A DNA stretch of 10,280 bases, from the NCBI GenBank assembly GCA_905211675.1, contig CAJMBP010000052.1, forward strand, positions 1 to 10,280. Direction: 5' to 3'. Source of the DNA: an uncultured Oscillospiraceae bacterium (lineage in GTDB: Bacteria > Bacillota > Clostridia > Oscillospirales > Acutalibacteraceae). The notes below the pieces were generated by a model. It was given only the letters and a program-made list of their open reading frames with translations. It was not told where the DNA came from and made no database searches. This document shows positions 6,465 to 10,280 of this stretch, piece by piece (position 1 is the stretch's first letter; every line of letters begins with the position of its first letter). A program made the position numbers and the translations under genes.

Positions 6465-8746
6465 TACTTTGCACCTCCCAATAATCTGTAGCCTATCGAC
6501 AACCCGTCAATGCAAAGCTGTCCTTCGCATTCAATTTGTAAGCCGAATTTTAAAATTGCGCGCATGCACGGCCTTATATTTTTGGACCTGATAAAATTCG
6601 GAGATGTCAACGGCTTATATTCATGCCGATTATTTATAATTATTACTTCTTCGCCCTGTTCGGTTATAAATTTTGCAATAACATCGCTGCCGTCGCTCGA
6701 ACCGATTTTTATAGATATTCGGTCTACGCTTGTACTGTAAACTCCCCTTCCGAGTTCAAACAGCTTTGTAGCAGCCCGATTTTTAATAATGCGGTTTTTT
6801 ATTTGTATTAAACCGCTGTTCGGATCATACAAAGGCTCACAGTCTGACCCGCCGTATTTTTCATCACTCATTTTAAAGTCCACAAATGCCGCTTTATTTT
6901 CATTGGCATAATTAAAATGTGCTCGCATAAGCATTTTTCCGTCAAGAACGCACACGGCCGCGCTTTTAGATTTACCGTCTGATTGTTCACTCTTCAAAAA
7001 AGAAAAATCCCAATAGTACCAAGGAATTAAAGTGTTTGCATCATCGCTTTTTGTATATGAAGAAATATATTGATATCCGTAACAACGATAATCTGCCGCA
7101 AAGGCACAGTCGCCTAAAAACAATATATAATGACCGTCGAAATCCGCGCTTGTTGCGTATTTCAATCTGTTCTTATACTCTTTAAGCTTAGGTGCAACCA
7201 TCTCCGAAATATCATAAACCGTATGCTCGTTATACTGACTGACAGTACAAAGCGTATATACCTTACCGTCACTGCTTGCCCAAACAAGGCGGTTGCGGCA
7301 CATTTGCACGGTATCCGGACAGTCACAGCCTATAAAAGCATTTACCTGAATCATCGGAAAGTATATACTGTTTGCCGAATAATCTATAACGGTCTGTCCT
7401 ATTAAATCATCGGCGTCAACGCCGCTTGACTGCTTATACGCAGAGCAATAAATTTTGTTTTCCTTAAATATAATCAGGTTTTCACCCTGTTTTCCGAAAG
7501 CCGTTACCGCACGCGACTTACTTCCGACATACGCATAACAGTTTTCAGAAAAATACAACGGCTCATTCAGCCCCGACCATAAAACCAACGACTTGTTATC
7601 CTCGTCGGTATTTCCGCAAAGAAAAAGACGCGAACCGTCGTTGATTCCGTTTGACAAACCGCCGAACCACGTGCTGCGTGTCATACAAAAAACCTTTTTT
7701 AAATTACTTTCGGATATGTTGCACTGCGCCGTTATTATTATGTTATCTTCATTACAGCCGTACTTTTTTACCAATTCTTCGGTATTAAGCATAGCAACAC
7801 CGAAAGGATCTTTATTTTCAAACAAAAAACCCACATAATTAAATTTCACAAAAAGATAAAGTCCGTCTTCGGGTGCAGCTCCGTTTTCAAATTTTTCAAT
7901 CAGAATTTCTCCTCTTTTAAATGCGGCACTTTGCTCGGCATTGTATTCTATTTTATGGGTAACCGTAACCGTTTTATCATTTACGCTGTCATAGGATGTA
8001 ATTTCTACCGTTACACTGCCGCTGTCTGCAAGTTTTTGACCGAGTCTATATCTCATAGGATGGTAATTTTCACTGTCGGCAATGTTATACGCCGAATATA
8101 TCATTTTGTAGCTTTTTCCTATAAGGTTATAGCCCTCAAAAAGCGTACCTTTAAAATCATCCCATCCGGTTCTTTGACAATGCACAAACACCGTAGGCAC
8201 ATATGTATTTTCGATAGACACATTTTCCCATATAGGCAGATTTTCATCCTTTTTTTTGCTGTATTCTAATTTCCAGATGCTGAAATCGGATATATAACAG
8301 TAAAGTACGCCGCTCATTTCCGTGCAAAAATAATTTATTTCTTCACCGCCGTCAATACCTTGTATTTCAGGCATAATAAAACTTTTATCTGCAGATTGAA
8401 ATTCAAAGCCTATGTTGCAGCTTTTATTTCCGTTTTCATCTGTTATAACCCGCTTATTTGTGGCGCATACACAGTTTAAACCGCCGTAAAAAATTTTAAT
8501 TTCACTGTGAAAGCGAGTATGGGCATTTTCATCGGCGCCTGACATTTCATACAAATTAACCGCTTTGCTGTCGGTTAAAAACGGAGGCCTTGTTCGAAGC
8601 ATTCCCTCTTTATACCACATATTTTCACACTCTGTAAGTTGATTATCCCTTATTCCGGTCATACTGTCGCGCAGGTTAAGTCCGCCCGAAAACTGTGATA
8701 CGCTTACCTCACGCCTCGGTTGCTTGCTTATCATAGGGTATTTCAT
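6464..8746 (-). CDS. Tail nozzle/stopper-like protein (760 aa)
   Basis: This large, beta-rich protein probably forms the distal part of the short tail, sealing and later opening the DNA channel (the role of T7 gp12 or P22 gp10). The N-terminus carries the pattern I associate with such proteins: FSGGLNLRDSMTGIRDNQ (about residues 19-36), then ECENMWYKEGMLRTRPPF (about 39-56), i.e. 'gene product lists, few mutations, fixed reference values' style beta-propeller entry strands. The body has repeated strands with G/N/D turns and WS/W motifs (SGLNEPLYFSENCYAY, FGKQGENLIIFKENKIY, NRLVWASSDGKVYTL) consistent with propeller blades, and a jelly-roll-like end (IDGLSIGYRLLGGAK). The ATG at 8746 has GAGGGGTG 7 nt upstream and overlaps the adaptor stop (ATGA). 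Its 760 residues match podovirus nozzles better than the shorter P22 gp10. No enzymatic motif is seen. Confidence 0.7.
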   Translation of the reverse strand: MKYPMISKQPRREVSVSQFSGGLNLRDSMTGIRDNQLTECENMWYKEGMLRTRPPFLTDSKAVNLYEMSGADENAHTRFHSEIKIFYGGLNCVCATNKRVITDENGNKSCNIGFEFQSADKSFIMPEIQGIDGGEEINYFCTEMSGVLYCYISDFSIWKLEYSKKKDENLPIWENVSIENTYVPTVFVHCQRTGWDDFKGTLFEGYNLIGKSYKMIYSAYNIADSENYHPMRYRLGQKLADSGSVTVEITSYDSVNDKTVTVTHKIEYNAEQSAAFKRGEILIEKFENGAAPEDGLYLFVKFNYVGFLFENKDPFGVAMLNTEELVKKYGCNEDNIIITAQCNISESNLKKVFCMTRSTWFGGLSNGINDGSRLFLCGNTDEDNKSLVLWSGLNEPLYFSENCYAYVGSKSRAVTAFGKQGENLIIFKENKIYCSAYKQSSGVDADDLIGQTVIDYSANSIYFPMIQVNAFIGCDCPDTVQMCRNRLVWASSDGKVYTLCTVSQYNEHTVYDISEMVAPKLKEYKNRLKYATSADFDGHYILFLGDCAFAADYRCYGYQYISSYTKSDDANTLIPWYYWDFSFLKSEQSDGKSKSAAVCVLDGKMLMRAHFNYANENKAAFVDFKMSDEKYGGSDCEPLYDPNSGLIQIKNRIIKNRAATKLFELGRGVYSTSVDRISIKIGSSDGSDVIAKFITEQGEEVIIINNRHEYKPLTSPNFIRSKNIRPCMRAILKFGLQIECEGQLCIDGLSIGYRLLGGAK

Positions 8747-9111
8747 TTGTCTGCACCCCTCGGCACCGTATTTTTAACCTTGTCGTATTGCGTAAGTCCC
8801 GCCCTTTTTGCGTTATAAAGCATTGTAAAAAACTGTTGCTGATCGCCGTCGTTTTCGCTTCTTGCAATATGCATGGCAAGGCCGTATAAAAAAACATCTC
8901 CCAAAGCCTTTTCGGGCAGTGCAACCTCGTCATCCATTGATTTTATAGGCTTAAAGCTTTCCGAGTTAAATATACGCCACAAATCGCCGTACACCAAATT
9001 TACAGTCACAACCGCTCGGTTTCTTAAACGCTGAGTAAGCTCGGCATTACCGTCGCTGTCGCTATATCCCAGCATTTTAAGAGCATCATTTAAAAGTGTA
9101 ATTGCCTTCAT
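8743..9111 (-). CDS. Head-tail adaptor/connector-like protein (122 aa)
   Basis: This is a small, mostly helical protein lying between the portal and a nozzle-like gene, where short-tailed phages encode the ring that extends the portal (the role of P22 gp4 or T7 gp11). The N-terminal helix MKAITLLNDALKMLGY, the YGDLWRIFN segment, a short strand followed by LPEKALGDVFLYGLAMHIA, and a terminal helix with QQQFFTMLYNAKRAGL fit the fold expected of adaptor proteins. The ATG is preceded by AAGGTGA with about 7 nt spacing and overlaps the portal stop (TAATG). Its own stop overlaps the next start (ATGA), so translation is coupled on both sides. Function is inferred from size, helical pattern and position; I recognise no diagnostic motif. 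A head-completion protein of another class is the main alternative. Confidence 0.65.
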   Translation of the reverse strand: MKAITLLNDALKMLGYSDSDGNAELTQRLRNRAVVTVNLVYGDLWRIFNSESFKPIKSMDDEVALPEKALGDVFLYGLAMHIARSENDGDQQQFFTMLYNAKRAGLTQYDKVKNTVPRGADK

Positions 9112-10280
9112 TATAAATCACCTTCTGTTTCGGTATTTTGTTGTTCTGTGCCGTTACCGCGCATCATACTGAATGCCCTCAACTGATCCTCGGGTGACAG
9201 CTGTGTCAGCTTTTCATACACTTGAGGATTAGTTTGCTTAACATAATTTAACACCTCTCGGTCACTTATATCATATTGCTGTGCATTTTCGTCCTGCTGT
9301 GTCAGCATTTGAGATTGCATTTCATACGGTTGTTCCGAATTATCATTGGTATTTAGCTGCTGTGCCTGCATCATGGCCTGCTGTTCCTGCTGTTTTCTTG
9401 AATTTATAAGTCCGTTCACATCGGGAATAAGCCCTTTTGGAATTCTCTCAAGATATTCAATAAAGCTTATAAGCTGACTTGACAGCAGGTTGCCGAGGTT
9501 GGATATTGAAACCGCCTCGCTCCAAAGCGTGGACGCGCCCACATCAATTCGGGCAGTTATAACCAAATTTTTATAGCGTTCGGAGTCAAACACCATATAT
9601 TTTGTTTTTCCGCCGTCGTTTATTTTAATAGAGCGCTTACCGTACATAGTAAGCCAAAAATCAGCCCATATTCTTGCCACATCCTCGTTTGTGCTGTAAA
9701 ATCTGTTCTGATACATCTGCATAGGGGCAATGGCGGCCTCGCGTGCCTGCACAATAGCCGTAGCATTATCAGGTCTGAAATTGCCCAAGGCTACATCGTT
9801 AGCGCCGTTATCCATCAAAACATTTTGTGCAAAGGCGTCGGTAAAGTTAATAAATGCCGCGCCGTAATTAGGCGGTGCAACATAGCGTATAGCGCTCATC
9901 ATATCCTCGGCAGAGCCGTAAATCTTAACCACCTCTGCAGGGTCATTCGATATTCCGTCGGGTATTAAATCACCGTTTATAACGGTTTTGGGCATTCCCG
10001 TATTCTGCATAGCCCAAACCGAAATTGAGTGTGCTTGGTTAAGCGCTATCTGATTTGGTATTTGATATGTTATCTCACTGTCGCCGTAAGCACAGCTGCG
10101 TCTGCGTTCCCAAACAAATTTTGCTATCGGATACCTGTGTATAAGCAAATTCCATTCGGGTCTTATAACCGCTTTTTCGGTAACGGTCTTCCCCCAGACG
10201 GTACAGTTGCCGTAGGCGTCATATTTTTTATAAAGCTTGGTAATTACCGTCACCCGTCTTGAATCCGACGGCTCATCTTC
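9111..10280 (-). CDS. Phage portal protein, C-terminal part (5' end outside window)
   Basis: Portal proteins form the dodecameric ring at the capsid vertex through which DNA is packaged and ejected. The frame is open through the right edge: the nine codons upstream of the GTG at 10253 (EDEPSDSRR) contain no stop and no ribosome binding site, so that GTG is internal and 389 codons of a longer gene are visible. Portal-like traits, judged by recall of Clostridia phage portals, are the VTVITKLYKK strand, the RYPIAKFVWERR segment, the IPNQIALNQAHSISVWAMQ helix, the asparagine- and alanine-rich GNFRPDNATAIVQAREAA segment, and a long helix including MYQNRFYSTNEDVARIWADFW. The last ~100 residues are Gln-rich low complexity (QQEQQAMMQAQQ), common in portal tails. 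It overlaps the next gene by one base (TAATG), and the neighbours are tail-connector genes, which supports the call. I cannot assign a named portal family from sequence alone. Confidence 0.85.
   Translation of the reverse strand, partial: EDEPSDSRRVTVITKLYKKYDAYGNCTVWGKTVTEKAVIRPEWNLLIHRYPIAKFVWERRRSCAYGDSEITYQIPNQIALNQAHSISVWAMQNTGMPKTVINGDLIPDGISNDPAEVVKIYGSAEDMMSAIRYVAPPNYGAAFINFTDAFAQNVLMDNGANDVALGNFRPDNATAIVQAREAAIAPMQMYQNRFYSTNEDVARIWADFWLTMYGKRSIKINDGGKTKYMVFDSERYKNLVITARIDVGASTLWSEAVSISNLGNLLSSQLISFIEYLERIPKGLIPDVNGLINSRKQQEQQAMMQAQQLNTNDNSEQPYEMQSQMLTQQDENAQQYDISDREVLNYVKQTNPQVYEKLTQLSPEDQLRAFSMMRGNGTEQQNTETEGDL

Noticed and set aside
7931..8269. A 112-codon plus-strand open frame
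   Set aside because: It is antisense to the nozzle-like gene, whose frame is intact and whose protein looks like a real beta-rich product.
8709..8933. A 74-codon minus-strand open frame overlapping the adaptor and nozzle genes
   Set aside because: It is a shifted frame of two well supported, coupled genes and has no motif of its own.
10227..10253. GTG at 10253 as the true start of the portal gene
   Set aside because: The frame is open upstream to the window edge, no ribosome binding site precedes it, and the protein would lack most of a portal's N-terminal half.

Overview
The window reads as part of a prophage (or phage) late operon of a short-tailed, podovirus-like phage from a low-to-mid GC Firmicute, most likely a gut Clostridia lineage. 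The evidence is AT-leaning codon use, strong GGAGG/AGGGG ribosome binding sites, and protein signatures typical of Clostridia prophages. This host assignment rests on my recall of similar proteins, not on a database search.

Every credible gene is on the minus strand, so the operon reads from the right edge to the left. In order it holds: the C-terminal part of a portal protein (10280 to 9111, open at the right edge); a small head-tail adaptor-like protein (9111-8743); a 760-residue tail nozzle/stopper-like protein (8746-6464); a 334-residue coiled-coil virion protein, probably an internal or ejection protein (6464-5460); and a giant polyvalent protein that starts with GTG at 5447 and stays open to the left edge, at least 1815 codons. 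Junctions are tight (TAATG, ATGA, TAATG, then a 12-nt gap), which implies one translationally coupled mRNA. There is no gene-free stretch longer than a few bases, and I see no tRNA, CRISPR array or internal promoter.

The giant protein is the most interesting part. Its N-terminal 400 residues are helical and charged, followed by Gly/Ala-rich helices of the kind found in ejection proteins. Next come a zinc metallopeptidase-like domain (HEMVH at residues 911-915), a MuF C-terminal-like domain, a nuclease-like domain of the phage Barnase/EndoU/colicin/RelE (PBECR) type, and a domain resembling the large polyvalent protein-associated domains. The last three are each preceded by a copy of a short linker. 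The linker DNA is a palindrome-containing repeat in the same reading phase at each site, which looks like a cassette boundary for swapping effector domains.

At the left edge (about 1-55) the gene runs into what looks like the terminal inverted repeat and transposase start of an IS3-family (IS150-group) insertion sequence. This probably truncates the giant gene's native C-terminus. A 16-bp hairpin there buries the transposase ribosome binding site.

Together the genes would build the DNA exit channel (portal, adaptor, nozzle) and load it with proteins injected at infection. The giant protein probably combines ejection with enzymatic or toxin activities delivered to the host cell.
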